Assembly: GCF_028610675.1 (NCBI RefSeq) | Contig: NZ_JAQQWS010000001.1 | Location: 1,240,001 to 1,304,000 of the forward strand | Length of the DNA stretch: 64,000 bases | DNA from: Alkalihalobacillus pseudalcaliphilus | GTDB lineage: Bacteria; Bacillota; Bacilli; Bacillales; Bacillaceae_D | Reading direction: 5' to 3' | Shown: in pieces, positions 35,824 through 44,534 of the stretch | How positions within the stretch are numbered: the stretch's first letter is position 1 | Layout of the letters: each line of letters opens with the position of its first letter | Program-made: the position numbers and the translations under genes | Notes under the pieces: model-generated | The model's database searches: none | What the model was told of the DNA's origin: nothing | The model's input: only the letters and a program-made list of their open reading frames with translations

Positions 35824-36837
35824 TTAATCGACGACAATTCTGAAGAATTTGTATTGAATTTCCGGCGTATAGGCACTTGAGTCTTCATAACTCCAGTATC
35901 TCATTCGACTATTGGTCGTTTGTGCATTTACTAATGGTTCGCCATTAAAATCTTTTGCTACAACAATCGTATTATGCTGCCAACGCCCATCACCATCAAA
36001 ATCATAACAAATCACATCACCTGGAATTAACTCTCGTGCCTCTGACTTCTCTATTCCTCTCAAACCTTTTGTAGATCCGCTCAAATACCAACGAAAGGAA
36101 TGAGCAACAGACCAGCTAAAGCTCCATGTATTAGGGCTATACCACCACCCTTTTGATCGGTTCGATTGTCCCCAAAAGTACGCCCCTCCTGCGTGCATAC
36201 ATTGAGAGATAAAGTTCGTACAGTTATCCGTAAACTTTCGGTACATAGGATTATAATCATTCCACCACAATTCAGCATACCTTACCGCTTCGAGACGATT
36301 ATAACGGCTCCCCGTTTCTCTCGGTAGTCGATAACCCCTTTGATTTTGAGGATCTAATGTCCGAAAGTGTGGCTCTGGTGACAAATGATGGGAGAATAAA
36401 AACGGTTGACTGCGTTTAATTGACTGGTGTTTCATTTCCATATCCTCAACATGAAAAGCAACAGCATCGTTCAGAACTTCTTCTTCTTTAGTTTCCTCAT
36501 GAACAGCTGGTACATACTCATGGTCATTAATCATTTTTCCACATTCAAAAACCGCTACTCTACATTCCAAGCGCTCTTCTAAATAAAGCTTTTCCCTTTG
36601 TTTTTGTAATAATTCGTAGTGTAGCATATACATGATATGAACTTGTCGCTCTATTTTTGTTTTTGATACCATTCTACCTTTTACATTTGATTTAATCAGC
36701 TCAACGCCTCGCTTACGATTAAGTAGATGCTTCCGTTCTTCTAACTCGCCTTCTTCTTGTGTTAACACATTAAACTCCTCATGGATAATACCTGCGTTTC
36801 GACGTTCAATGTAATCCTTCAATTGCTTCTCATACAT
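35824..36837 (-). CDS. Amidase_6 (PF12671-type) domain protein
   Basis: 337 residues. A charged N-terminal half rich in Glu/Lys/Arg (residues 1-180, probably helical) precedes a C-terminal putative amidase domain: RYAELWWNDYNPMYRKFTDN then CTNFISQC (catalytic Cys), GDVICYDFDGDGRWQHNTIV (catalytic His) and PLVNAQTTNSR. No signal peptide. The family occurs on spore- or wall-associated Bacillus proteins; B. subtilis YhbB, in the same syntenic position, has this domain. The frame extends to 36915; ATG 36837 with GAGGTG upstream is preferred. Substrate unknown. Confidence 0.85.
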   Translation of the reverse strand: MYEKQLKDYIERRNAGIIHEEFNVLTQEEGELEERKHLLNRKRGVELIKSNVKGRMVSKTKIERQVHIMYMLHYELLQKQREKLYLEERLECRVAVFECGKMINDHEYVPAVHEETKEEEVLNDAVAFHVEDMEMKHQSIKRSQPFLFSHHLSPEPHFRTLDPQNQRGYRLPRETGSRYNRLEAVRYAELWWNDYNPMYRKFTDNCTNFISQCMHAGGAYFWGQSNRSKGWWYSPNTWSFSWSVAHSFRWYLSGSTKGLRGIEKSEARELIPGDVICYDFDGDGRWQHNTIVVAKDFNGEPLVNAQTTNSRMRYWSYEDSSAYTPEIQYKFFRIVVD

Positions 36838-36925
36838 TCCAATCACCTCACTTGCTCTCATCTTATGACAGAAAAGATAATTCATGATTGCCAATAACTC
36901 TGCAAACAAAATCAAAAAAACAAAA

Positions 36926-36958
36926 AAACTGCTCTTAGTTTTTAACTAAAGCAGTTTT
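36926..36958 (-). terminator. Terminator of queG-ogt
   Basis: AAAACTGCTTTAGTT / ACTAAGAGCAGTTTTTTTG on the minus strand, 17 bp after the ogt stop. Confidence 0.88.
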
Positions 36959-36974
36959 CGTTTTCTCTATCCTG

Positions 36975-37511
36975 TTATGAAGATTGCTTAATTAATACGC
37001 CTTCTAAGTGGAGCAAGGCTTCCTTTTTATCTAAGCCCCCACCGTACCCGACCATATTTCCATTACTTCCAATTACTCGATGACAAGGAATGATTATTGG
37101 AATCGGATTTTGATTGTTCGCTCCTCCAATAGCTCTCACCGCTTTCGGTGAACCAATCTGTTCAGCGACTAATTTATACGTACTCGTTTTTCCGTACTCT
37201 ATATCTCTTAACGCTTGCCAAACCTTCTTTTGGAAAACTGTTCCATGTAAATCCACGCTTATATCAAATCCTTGACGCTCCCCATGAAAGTATTGTAAAA
37301 GCTGATGCTTTACTTCATCTAAAGAGTCATGGCACGCTACATAGTTTCCTTTTAACCCTAACTTCTTAATCTTTGCATTCACTGCTGCTTTGCCTTGCTC
37401 AAAACGTCCAAAATGAATATGACACACGCCTATTTCTGTAGCTAATATCGTCAACGGACCAATCGGACTCTCCATTTCATCAAAATATATACATGCTTGC
37501 GTCGTCATCAT
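36975..37511 (-). CDS. ogt: Methylated-DNA-protein cysteine S-methyltransferase
   Basis: Suicide enzyme repairing O6-methylguanine. 178 residues with the acceptor cysteine in IIPCHRVIGSNG near residue 145, the helix-turn-helix KTSTYKLVAEQIGSPKAVRA near 110, and the arginine finger within it. The ATGATG start follows AAGAAGGG; the second ATG (37508) has the better spacing. It lies 37 bp after queG with no terminator between, so queG and ogt probably share a transcript. B. subtilis has two paralogues (ogt, adaB); no Ada sensor domain is present here. Confidence 0.93.
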   Translation of the reverse strand: MMTTQACIYFDEMESPIGPLTILATEIGVCHIHFGRFEQGKAAVNAKIKKLGLKGNYVACHDSLDEVKHQLLQYFHGERQGFDISVDLHGTVFQKKVWQALRDIEYGKTSTYKLVAEQIGSPKAVRAIGGANNQNPIPIIIPCHRVIGSNGNMVGYGGGLDKKEALLHLEGVLIKQSS

Positions 37512-37548
37512 ATACCCTTCTTTCCAACTCGGTTAGTCTGATTTTACC

Positions 37549-38715
37549 TCATTTTGTCTTTACCTTTCTATCTTCAAGATCCTGATTTTCTAGCAAATTC
37601 AGCCCTTTAGCTATTTCAGCTAATACCTGCTCATCTTCTTCCCTATCTTTGGCTGCTTTTAACCAAATCGCTCCATCTTCTGCTCCGATTTTCCCAATTG
37701 CCCATGCTGCCGTTCCACGAATGACAGGCCTCGGATCTTTAACCATTAAGTCTCTCAACGTCGGAAAAGCATTCGTATCTTTAAAGTGAGCCAATGCCAA
37801 GATCGCGTTTCTTTGTATCGGCTTTTTACCGCGCCAAGATCCAGATATATGCCCAAACTTCTCTTTAAATTCCCTATTACTAATTGTTAATAACGGCAAT
37901 AATTTCGGTTTCGCAATTTCAGGGTCAGGTTCAAGCTCTGGATGGTTATGAAAATCAACCCCTTTATTAACTGGACAAACTTGTTGACAAGTATCACAAC
38001 CATATAACCTATTACCTATTTTCTTCCGATATTCATCTTTCACAAAATCTTTTGTTTGTGTAATAAAAGAAATACATTTTTGTGCATTAAGTTGACCCGC
38101 TTGTACGAGTGCCCCTGTTGGACAAGCATCAATACATTTAGTACAACTTCCACATTGATCGGTTATAGGTGTATCTGGTTCAAAACCTACTGTTGTTAAT
38201 AAGTTACCTAAGTAAACATAACTACCAAACTCCGGGGTAATAATTGCACAGTTTTTGGCACTCCAGCCAATACCTGCCCTCTCAGCTACTGCTCGGTCTG
38301 AGAGAGCTCCGGTGTCAACCATAGATACTGTTTTTGCGCCAGGCACCTTCTCCAAAATAAACTGTTCTATTTTACTTAGACGATCCCTTAAAACAACATG
38401 ATAATCTGTGCCCCATGAAGCCCTGCAAAATATCCCACGTCTCTCTTCTTTAGTCCCTTTAGGAGCATTTTTCATTTTTGAAGGATAGGCGACAGCAATT
38501 GAAATAATCGTTTGTGCTTTTGGCAAAGTAAATTCCGGATTTACTCGCTTCTCAATATCAGATTCTTCAAAACCCGATTGAAAACCCAATTCCTTTTGTT
38601 TAATCAACCTCTCTTTTAAAGTGGTAAAGGGGTCAGCAGAAGCAAAGCCTATTTTATCTATTCCGATAGTCTCACTATATGCAATTAGTTCTTCTTTTAA
38701 CTGGGCGTTTATCAT
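37549..38715 (-). CDS. queG: Epoxyqueuosine reductase
   Basis: Last step of queuosine tRNA modification, a cobalamin-dependent reduction of epoxyqueuosine at tRNA wobble position 34. About 388 residues. The two [4Fe-4S] motifs are CGSCTKCIDACPTGALVQ near 190 and CDTCQQVCPVNKG near 240; a C-terminal HEAT-like repeat region (FPTLRDLMVKDPRPVIRGTA) follows, as in the longer Bacillus form. The frame opens at 38745, but ATG 38715 (MINAQLKEEL) with AAGGTGG is preferred. It is the first gene of queG-ogt and matches B. subtilis YhbA. Confidence 0.94.
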   Translation of the reverse strand: MINAQLKEELIAYSETIGIDKIGFASADPFTTLKERLIKQKELGFQSGFEESDIEKRVNPEFTLPKAQTIISIAVAYPSKMKNAPKGTKEERRGIFCRASWGTDYHVVLRDRLSKIEQFILEKVPGAKTVSMVDTGALSDRAVAERAGIGWSAKNCAIITPEFGSYVYLGNLLTTVGFEPDTPITDQCGSCTKCIDACPTGALVQAGQLNAQKCISFITQTKDFVKDEYRKKIGNRLYGCDTCQQVCPVNKGVDFHNHPELEPDPEIAKPKLLPLLTISNREFKEKFGHISGSWRGKKPIQRNAILALAHFKDTNAFPTLRDLMVKDPRPVIRGTAAWAIGKIGAEDGAIWLKAAKDREEDEQVLAEIAKGLNLLENQDLEDRKVKTK

Positions 38716-38882
38716 ATATTCCACCTTACTTCCAAAATTCTTCACATTTAGCCATGGTGTTAGATATCATAACGACCATTCATCATACCCTTACTAAATT
38801 AAACGAATTTTACCATAGTTAAGTTTCAACAACAAACCTCATTTTATGATAACATAGGATAAAAATTCAAGGAGTCGATATA

Positions 38883-39569
38883 ATGACATGCTTTATAGTT
38901 ACGCCCGATATTTTTTTGAAGCTACCACAATTTAAAATAGGTATTATTCAATATAAACAAATAACCGTTACACCATCACCTCAAATGTTTAAAGGAAGAT
39001 TTCAACTATTTCAAGAAAGCCTACATATAGAATTTGCGGATAAGCCAATTACTGAAATCACAGGTATTCAAAGCTTTCGACAAGTATTTAAAGAAATCGG
39101 ATTTTCACCATCTAAATACCGACCGTCATCAGAATCCCTATTAAGGCGGATTAAAAAAGGAAACTATTTAAAACCCATTGACTCAGCGGTCGATTTGACG
39201 AATTTCTTTTCCATTAAATACGAAATTCCGATAGGCATCTATGATTCCGACCACCTCTCTGGCAACCTTCAAATCCGAATAGGAGCAAACGATGAAATGT
39301 ATCAATCCTTACACGGCCGTGAGCAATGGATGAATGGAATACTTTTAAGTGCAGACGAACAAGGTCCCTTTGGAAGCCCGATCGTTGATTCAACTCGAAC
39401 AAGGGCAACGGAGAACACCAAAAATGCTGTACAAATTTTCTACTTACAACCAGAGATGTCTAAACAAGAATCTAATCAATTATTAGAAGCAGCAGCAAAC
39501 ATGTTTACACAATTAAATGGTGGTTCCTCTCATATTTCACTTTTATCAATAGAAAACCCAGAAGCGTAG
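38883..39569 (+). CDS. B3/B4 tRNA-binding domain protein (stand-alone)
   Basis: 228 residues resembling the B3/B4 domain of phenylalanyl-tRNA synthetase beta chain (LRRIKKGNYLKPIDSAVDLT then NFFSIKYEIPIGIYD, residues about 85-120, and DSTRTRATENTKNAVQIFYL near 185). Free-standing B3/B4 proteins may edit mischarged tRNA or bind amino acids; the role is not established. The RBS AAGGAGTCG precedes ATG. It is divergent from queG and followed by dps. Confidence 0.85.
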   Translation: MTCFIVTPDIFLKLPQFKIGIIQYKQITVTPSPQMFKGRFQLFQESLHIEFADKPITEITGIQSFRQVFKEIGFSPSKYRPSSESLLRRIKKGNYLKPIDSAVDLTNFFSIKYEIPIGIYDSDHLSGNLQIRIGANDEMYQSLHGREQWMNGILLSADEQGPFGSPIVDSTRTRATENTKNAVQIFYLQPEMSKQESNQLLEAAANMFTQLNGGSSHISLLSIENPEA

Positions 39570-39577
39570 AGTGTTCG

Positions 39578-39603
39578 GTTTATTGACACATTTTTATGGG
39601 AAT
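39578..39603 (+). promoter_or_regulatory. Sigma-B-like promoter of dps
   Basis: GTTTAT (39578-39583), a 14-base spacer, and GGGAAT (39598-39603) match the general-stress sigma-B consensus (GTTTAA, 12-15, GGGTAT) with one mismatch in each box. It is 36 bp before the dps start, and B. subtilis dps is known to belong to the sigma-B regulon. Confidence 0.6.
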
Positions 39604-39638
39604 AAGTATAAGGAATACAAATAAGGAGGACGATCGGA

Positions 39639-40079
39639 ATGAGTCAAGATAAAGTTGGAACTATACTTAACAAACAAGTTGCAAACTGGAGTGTCCTATT
39701 TATTAAACTACACAACTACCATTGGTACGTAAAAGGTCCTCAATTTTTTACGCTCCACGAAAAGTTCGAAGAGTTGTATAATGAGGCTGCTACACATATT
39801 GATGAATTGGCAGAGAGATTATTAGCTCTAAAAGGTAAACCATTAGCAACAATGCAAGAGCACCTAGAAACTGCTTCAGTCAAAGAAGCAACAACAGATT
39901 TAACTGCAGACGATATGGTTGCAGACCTATCCAAGGACTTTGATACATTAATTGATGAGTTAAAAGAAGGTATGGATGTAGCAGAAGAATTAGGTGACGA
40001 AACAACAGCCGATATGTTACTTGCGATCCACCAGTCACTCGAAAAACATAATTGGATGTTGCGTTCATTCTTGAAATAA
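39639..40079 (+). CDS. dps: Dps-family ferritin-like DNA-protecting protein
   Basis: 146 residues. The inter-subunit ferroxidase residues are visible in FIKLHNYHWYVKGPQFFTLH (His residues near 28-31) and AATHIDELAERLLALKGKP (Asp/Glu near 54-58). Dodecamers oxidise and store iron using hydrogen peroxide and protect DNA in stress. RBS AAGGAGG, 9 bases before ATG. A sigma-B-like promoter lies immediately upstream and a terminator downstream, so it is monocistronic. MrgA is the paralogue it could alternatively be; no Per box was noticed. Confidence 0.93.
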   Translation: MSQDKVGTILNKQVANWSVLFIKLHNYHWYVKGPQFFTLHEKFEELYNEAATHIDELAERLLALKGKPLATMQEHLETASVKEATTDLTADDMVADLSKDFDTLIDELKEGMDVAEELGDETTADMLLAIHQSLEKHNWMLRSFLK

Positions 40080-40096
40080 ATATAAAACCCTAATAT

Positions 40097-40140
40097 AAAA
40101 AGCCAGCGGCACTTATCCATACTAAATGTCGCTGGCTTTC
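40097..40140 (+). terminator. Terminator of dps
   Basis: AAAAGCCAGCGGCAC / GTCGCTGGCTTT, strong stem 17 bp after the stop. Confidence 0.88.
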
Positions 40141-40335
40141 GTTATGTAAAATCCATAAACCAATATAAAACGTAGTACTTAATCTTTCAACTGGTGGCCA
40201 TTCATTCATAATCGGTTTTAGGATTCTCAAATTCAGCCGTAGCCCCGCCACTTTTGGGAATATCAATACCCAAAAGATTCAGTGCACCACACAATCAGCC
40301 ACCACCAACCCAAAAGAGAGGGTAGTTACCCCTCC

Positions 40336-41745
40336 TTAATACTGCAACGATATATACTTAACCTCCACAAACTCATCGATCCCATAATGACCACCCTCAC
40401 GCCCTATTCCGCTTTGTTTCATCCCACCAAAAGGAGCTTGTGCAGTTGAAATCGCACCATCATTAACACCAATAATGCCATAATCTAATTTTTCACTTAA
40501 ACGAATAGCCTGTCCGAGCTGATCACTAAATAAATAAGCAGCTAAACCATATGGTGTATCATTTGCACGCCTAATCACCTCGTCCTCCGTCTTAAACGTA
40601 GCAATAGGTAAGACAGGTCCAAACGTCTCTTCATTCATACATATCATCTCATCTGACACATCCGTTAATAACGTGGGTTGAACAAATAGCCCTGAAAGTC
40701 TTTCTCCACCTACTAAAACGTTCGCACCTTTATCCCGTGCATCCTGAATTTGATCGAGCACCTTTTCAACAGCAGCTTCATCTATTAAAGGACCTATCGT
40801 GACGCCCTCATCTAAACCATTACCAACTTTTAACTTTTCCATCGCCATATGAACCTTTTCTATAAAGCTAACGGCAACCGACTCTTCTACATAGACCCGA
40901 TTAGCACACACGCATGTTTGACCGGCATTACGGAATTTTGAGACCATTAATTGTTCACAAGCTACATCCAAATTAGCATGTTTGGTCACGATAAAGGGAG
41001 CATGTCCCCCTAATTCAAAAGATACCTTTTTCATTGTTTCAGCTGCTTCTTTCATTAAAAGCTTCCCGACCTGTGTGGAACCGGTAAATGTTAGCTTTCG
41101 AACTCGTGCATCCTTTTGCCAAACCCCTGAGATAACTTGAGCAGAACCTGTCACGACATTAATAACCCCTTTAGGAATGTTTGCTTTTTCTGCAAGTTCA
41201 GCTAGCTTTAATGCAGTTAATGGCGTTTGTGGTGCTGGCTTTATGACAACGGTACAACCGACAGCAAGTGCAGGTGCTACTTTTCTTGTAATCATTGCTG
41301 CCGGAAAATTCCACGGTGTAATCACACTAACGACACCGACAGGCTGTTTTTGAACAAGTATTTTTTTGTTCGGACTTGATGCGGGTATCGTCTCACCATA
41401 AACGCGCTTTCCCTCCTCTGCATACCAGCGAATAAATGAATTAGCATAACGAATTTCGCCTCTAGATTCAGCTAATGGCTTCCCTTGTTCTAAAGTGAGC
41501 GTTATAGCTAGGTCTTCTTCATTCTCCTCTATCAATTCAAACCATTTCATTAAATGCTGACTCCGCTCCTCTGCGGTTTTTAAAGACCATGAATGAAAGG
41601 CTTCATATGCAGCATCGACGGCAGCTTCAGCTTCTTGTTCTGTTCCACTTGGTACAGAATCAATGATTTTTTGATTAGCCGGATTTATGACGTTAATTTG
41701 TTCTAACTCTTCTCCTAGCCATTGCCCGTTTATCAATAACTTCAT
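40336..41745 (-). CDS. NAD(P)-dependent aldehyde dehydrogenase (succinate-semialdehyde type)
   Basis: 469 residues of the ALDH superfamily. Catalytic Cys is in FRNAGQTCVCANRVYV near residue 278, general-base Glu in SFELGGHAPFIV near 245, the cofactor loop is FTGSTQVGKLL near 222, and PWNFPAAMITRKVAPALAVG starts near 142. Overall motif set fits succinate-semialdehyde dehydrogenase (GabD); no gabT is adjacent, so the substrate call is tentative. ATG follows GAAGGGAGC. Monocistronic. Confidence 0.9.
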   Translation of the reverse strand: MKLLINGQWLGEELEQINVINPANQKIIDSVPSGTEQEAEAAVDAAYEAFHSWSLKTAEERSQHLMKWFELIEENEEDLAITLTLEQGKPLAESRGEIRYANSFIRWYAEEGKRVYGETIPASSPNKKILVQKQPVGVVSVITPWNFPAAMITRKVAPALAVGCTVVIKPAPQTPLTALKLAELAEKANIPKGVINVVTGSAQVISGVWQKDARVRKLTFTGSTQVGKLLMKEAAETMKKVSFELGGHAPFIVTKHANLDVACEQLMVSKFRNAGQTCVCANRVYVEESVAVSFIEKVHMAMEKLKVGNGLDEGVTIGPLIDEAAVEKVLDQIQDARDKGANVLVGGERLSGLFVQPTLLTDVSDEMICMNEETFGPVLPIATFKTEDEVIRRANDTPYGLAAYLFSDQLGQAIRLSEKLDYGIIGVNDGAISTAQAPFGGMKQSGIGREGGHYGIDEFVEVKYISLQY

Positions 41746-41854
41746 CTCACAAGCTCCCTTCCTCTCTACTTCTTACATCATTTTATTTTACTTTCTTTTA
41801 TATTGTATGCCCCGCTTTAAGCATGAAGCAAGTGTGCTCCTTTGTGAGACTCAC

Positions 41855-41887
41855 TAAAAAACGCCCTCATCCATTAATAAAGGGCGC
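41855..41887 (-). terminator. Terminator of the DUF3298 gene
   Basis: CGCCCT / AGGGCG stem with a T run (GTTTTTTAG) on the minus strand, 13 bp after the stop. Confidence 0.8.
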
Positions 41888-41899
41888 CCCTACACGTAT

Positions 41900-42511
41900 C
41901 TAGTACATCATTCTGCCGAGTGGCCCCTCTTCATCAATGATTTCTGCTAAATCATAAACAGAGATAGGAAAATAGGTTAATCCATACACATACGCTTGCA
42001 ATTCATATAACTGAAAGTAGATAACAAGTGTTTTATCCGCTACATAAAAATATTGATTAGGATGAATTCCTTTAAATTCATTAAGCAAATCTAGCTTTCT
42101 CGTTTTAATTTGCATACGTATCAATTCATTAATTCGTTGCTGATAGTTCGAACCTTTTTTAAATAAATCTCTTAAAGCATATACTCTTCCTGTTTGTACA
42201 TCCACCGTCAAAGAACGAACCATTGTTAATCCATGGGCACCACCCGAGTAAGAGTAATGGCTGTTCGTGAAACTTAATATATTTCTTTGATTATTCTTTA
42301 AATCAAAACCACCTGTAATCTCTGTTTCTGGATTTTCTAAGTAACCTTGTTTCCGAATCATTCTATACACTTGGGATTCAATTCGCTTATTCATTTCTTG
42401 CTCAATCGTTACATGTGATAGACCCGTTATTTGTGGAAAATAAATATCAATTCTTGGCTCAACAATATGCCTAGCCTTAATAGAAACAGGTAAAATAGAC
42501 GTATTTGTCAT
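41900..42511 (-). CDS. DUF3298/DUF4163-type protein (RsiV-like extracytoplasmic fold)
   Basis: 203 residues: FPQITGLSHVTIEQEMNKRI near residue 25, SFTNSHYSYSGGAHGLTMV near 78 (the conserved GGAH motif of DUF3298), SLTVDVQTGRVYALRDLFKK near 100, and FYVADKTLVIYFQLYELQAY near 155. The fold is shared with the lysozyme-binding part of RsiV and with PdaC. No signal peptide or anchor is visible, so this copy may be intracellular. RBS CGGAGGG. Function unknown. Confidence 0.8.
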   Translation of the reverse strand: MTNTSILPVSIKARHIVEPRIDIYFPQITGLSHVTIEQEMNKRIESQVYRMIRKQGYLENPETEITGGFDLKNNQRNILSFTNSHYSYSGGAHGLTMVRSLTVDVQTGRVYALRDLFKKGSNYQQRINELIRMQIKTRKLDLLNEFKGIHPNQYFYVADKTLVIYFQLYELQAYVYGLTYFPISVYDLAEIIDEEGPLGRMMY

Positions 42512-42649
42512 TCTTATCCCTCCGCTTAAGCTTCAACTTAACCCTCAATCATATGTATGCAAACTTACAGCTCCACTTGATAAAAAGAATGAATGACATT
42601 TTTTATTTTATTGATAAGATTGGATTAAAGAACAAAAGGGGGAATCACA

Positions 42650-42946
42650 GTGATTACAGAATCTGTTATCTTGTCAGTAAAACCTGGCCTTGAGCAAGAA
42701 TCTGAGGCATGCTTTAAACAAGACTCTACACTAATAGCAAGCATAGATGGATATCTTGAACATCGCCTCCAAACATGTATTGAGCATCCAGGAGAATATT
42801 TACTGACAGTAGAATGGGAAACACTTCATACGGTGGGTTTTCGTAAGTCCAAGCAATATGTAGAATGGAAAGAAATGCTCCATCATTTCTATGAGCCATT
42901 TCCAAATGTGTTACATGATCAAACGATCTTTTCTAATCATAAATAA
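42650..42946 (+). CDS. ABM-type (antibiotic biosynthesis monooxygenase-like) small protein
   Basis: 98 residues with a dimeric alpha/beta-barrel pattern: ESVILSVKPGLEQESEACFK, then IDGYLEHRLQTCIEHPGEYL, LTVEWETLHTV, and a C-terminal FYEPFP. Family members include heme-degrading and quinol monooxygenases, but no heme-binding residues can be assigned. The start is GTG after AAAGGGGG. It is divergent from the DUF3298 gene and stands alone. Confidence 0.75.
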   Translation: MITESVILSVKPGLEQESEACFKQDSTLIASIDGYLEHRLQTCIEHPGEYLLTVEWETLHTVGFRKSKQYVEWKEMLHHFYEPFPNVLHDQTIFSNHK

Positions 42947-43070
42947 TCAATGATGTACATATCAGTCAAAAAAAACAGCACAAAAGCCTTTGTTACTAGG
43001 TACTCACCGCACAGAAAGTAAAAGCCTGGCAAACTCATCCACCTTTATTCTGCCTTTTTTAAAGTAAACT

Positions 43071-43520
43071 TTATAACTTCTTTACCATTTTAACTATTTC
43101 TTGTTGGTAACCTAAATGTTCATATAGTCCAATGGCCCTCTTGTTACTTAGAAAAACGTCTAATATTACTTCAGATAACTCCTGATTAACAGCCCATTCT
43201 TCTGCTTTTTTCATTAGGACTTTTCCTATACCTTTTCCTTCACCTTTTTCAGTAACAGCAATCGCTGAAACATATGCCTGCTTTCTATTTGTAAAAAAAT
43301 CTTCTTGAATGTTAAGTTCAATATATCCTAAAAAATCTCCACTCTCTTCAGCTATATATATATTTTCCTTATTATTATTAACTGCTTGAACGGCTAACTC
43401 CTCTTGCTTTTTACACATTAAACTCTCATCTCTAAAACTCATATAATAAATATTATTAAACCTCTTAGCTAACTCTAATATATCCGAATGATCCTTTTCT
43501 TCGAATTTTCTAATATTCAT
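43071..43520 (-). CDS. GNAT-family N-acetyltransferase
   Basis: 149 residues. Acetyl-CoA pyrophosphate loop is EKGEGKGIGKVLMKKAEEW near residues 91-109, followed by VILDVFLSNKRAIGLYEHLG near 118, a typical single-domain GNAT. ATG follows GGAAGAGG. Substrate unknown. Its neighbour 119 bp upstream is a VOC protein on the same strand; the gap lacks a clear terminator. Confidence 0.88.
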   Translation of the reverse strand: MNIRKFEEKDHSDILELAKRFNNIYYMSFRDESLMCKKQEELAVQAVNNNKENIYIAEESGDFLGYIELNIQEDFFTNRKQAYVSAIAVTEKGEGKGIGKVLMKKAEEWAVNQELSEVILDVFLSNKRAIGLYEHLGYQQEIVKMVKKL

Positions 43521-43638
43521 ATTTAAAACCTCTTCCCTATTGAATATCTTCCTCTATTATAATTTCACGACTCAAACTTAAACATAAAGCAATTCTATTT
43601 CACTTATGGCACTACCCACCCCCGTTGGTTGAAAAGGG

Positions 43639-44010
43639 TTAACACTTACAAATCATCAAATGATTTCCATCTGGGTCTTTAAAATTGAACCACTGTCCAT
43701 GTTGTATTTCACTTAGTGAGGTTAATTTCTTTGTTTTTATGTACTCATATGCTTGGTAAATATCGTGGGTATTTAGATGAAATGGTGGGCTTTTATAAAC
43801 ATTTTCTTCATTGAAAATTTTACTATCTAAAACAATACCAGTTCCTTCAGTAGGAATAACGTACAGATGTTCATGCAGAATTTCTCCATCTATTGGCAAG
43901 CCAAATAAATCACAATACCAGTCACGTGCCTTTTCAATATCTCTTACAGGAATAAATATTGTTCCAACCTCATTCAGAACTGGATTAACACTCTTTTTAT
44001 CGATAGTCAT
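43639..44010 (-). CDS. VOC-superfamily (glyoxalase/bleomycin-resistance-like) protein
   Basis: About 123 residues with two beta-alpha-beta-beta-beta modules: NEVGTIFIPVRDIEKARDWY, then CDLFGLPIDGE, and at the end FNFKDPDGNHLMIC, the canonical VOC signature. Metal-ligand residues cannot be assigned with certainty. The frame opens at 44025; ATG 44010 has GAGGTG 7 bases upstream. Possible roles are antibiotic binding or a dioxygenase/isomerase; context does not decide. Confidence 0.85.
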   Translation of the reverse strand: MTIDKKSVNPVLNEVGTIFIPVRDIEKARDWYCDLFGLPIDGEILHEHLYVIPTEGTGIVLDSKIFNEENVYKSPPFHLNTHDIYQAYEYIKTKKLTSLSEIQHGQWFNFKDPDGNHLMICKC

Positions 44011-44154
44011 CTTGAAACACCTCAATTAATTAGTTGATATAATCATATGATTTTTCAGACTAAAACGCAATTTAGAATTGTATTCTGTTTAGGTGGACAG
44101 CTGTATGTCTTTTTTTATGGTTTTGACACTAATAACCTTCAGCGTTTAACCAAA

Positions 44155-44340
44155 TAACTACTGGCGAACATATTAATGCAATAAAAATAATTAAAATGAT
44201 TCAATTCACTTAATTTCTGAATAAACTTGTTGTATACCGTAGTCAAGACATGATAACAATATGTTATTAAACGTATATTTTCACCTATTGTTTCATATAG
44301 TAAAAAAACCTAGTAAACATGGCTGCTACCATACTTACTA
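44155..44340 (-). repeat. Imperfect dispersed repeat, copy a
   Basis: On the minus strand, AAGTATGGTAGCAGCCATGT then TTACTAGGTTTTTTTACTAT, followed by about 80 bp ending near GTATACAACAAGTT. Much of this aligns with 51490-51690 (copy b). No intact gene is contained; a short frame with SMVAAMFTRF is shared by both copies. Confidence 0.55.
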
Positions 44341-44384
44341 AGTGAAAAATAACTAGTCAGTTAGTGACTTTGTTTAGTTTAATC

Positions 44385-44445
44385 CAAAGACAACAATAAC
44401 CTTACGAGTTGTGAGCTCTAGGGTTATTTGTCTTTAACTAGAAGC
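44385..44445 (-). terminator. Terminator-like hairpin downstream of the M23 region
   Basis: Minus-strand GACAAATAACCCTA pairs with AAGGTTATTGTTGTC around a 14-base loop. The T tail is weak. It would end a transcript coming from the M23 gene and the small open frame between. Confidence 0.55.
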
Positions 44446-44486
44446 ACAATGGCAATCACAAGCGTCACGAGTGCAATGGTGTACAT
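44424..44486 (-). other. Possible 20-residue hydrophobic peptide or remnant
   Basis: ATG-start frame MYTIALVTLVIAIVLLVKDK. The same frame is open back to the M23 stop codon without another ATG, and no good ribosome site precedes the ATG. A hydrophobic stretch with a KDK tail is reminiscent of holin-like type I toxins, but the N-terminal part of that family is not present. Could be a degraded small toxin gene or chance. Confidence 0.3.
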
Positions 44487-44534
44487 AACAGCATTGGTTG
44501 CAACGAAGTCTCCATTGGCTACAAAAAAAACGGT

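Noticed and set aside
44424..44486. Type I toxin gene
   Set aside because: Only the hydrophobic C-terminal half resembles holin-like toxins; no ribosome site and no antisense RNA promoter were found, so it is kept only as a low-confidence remnant.
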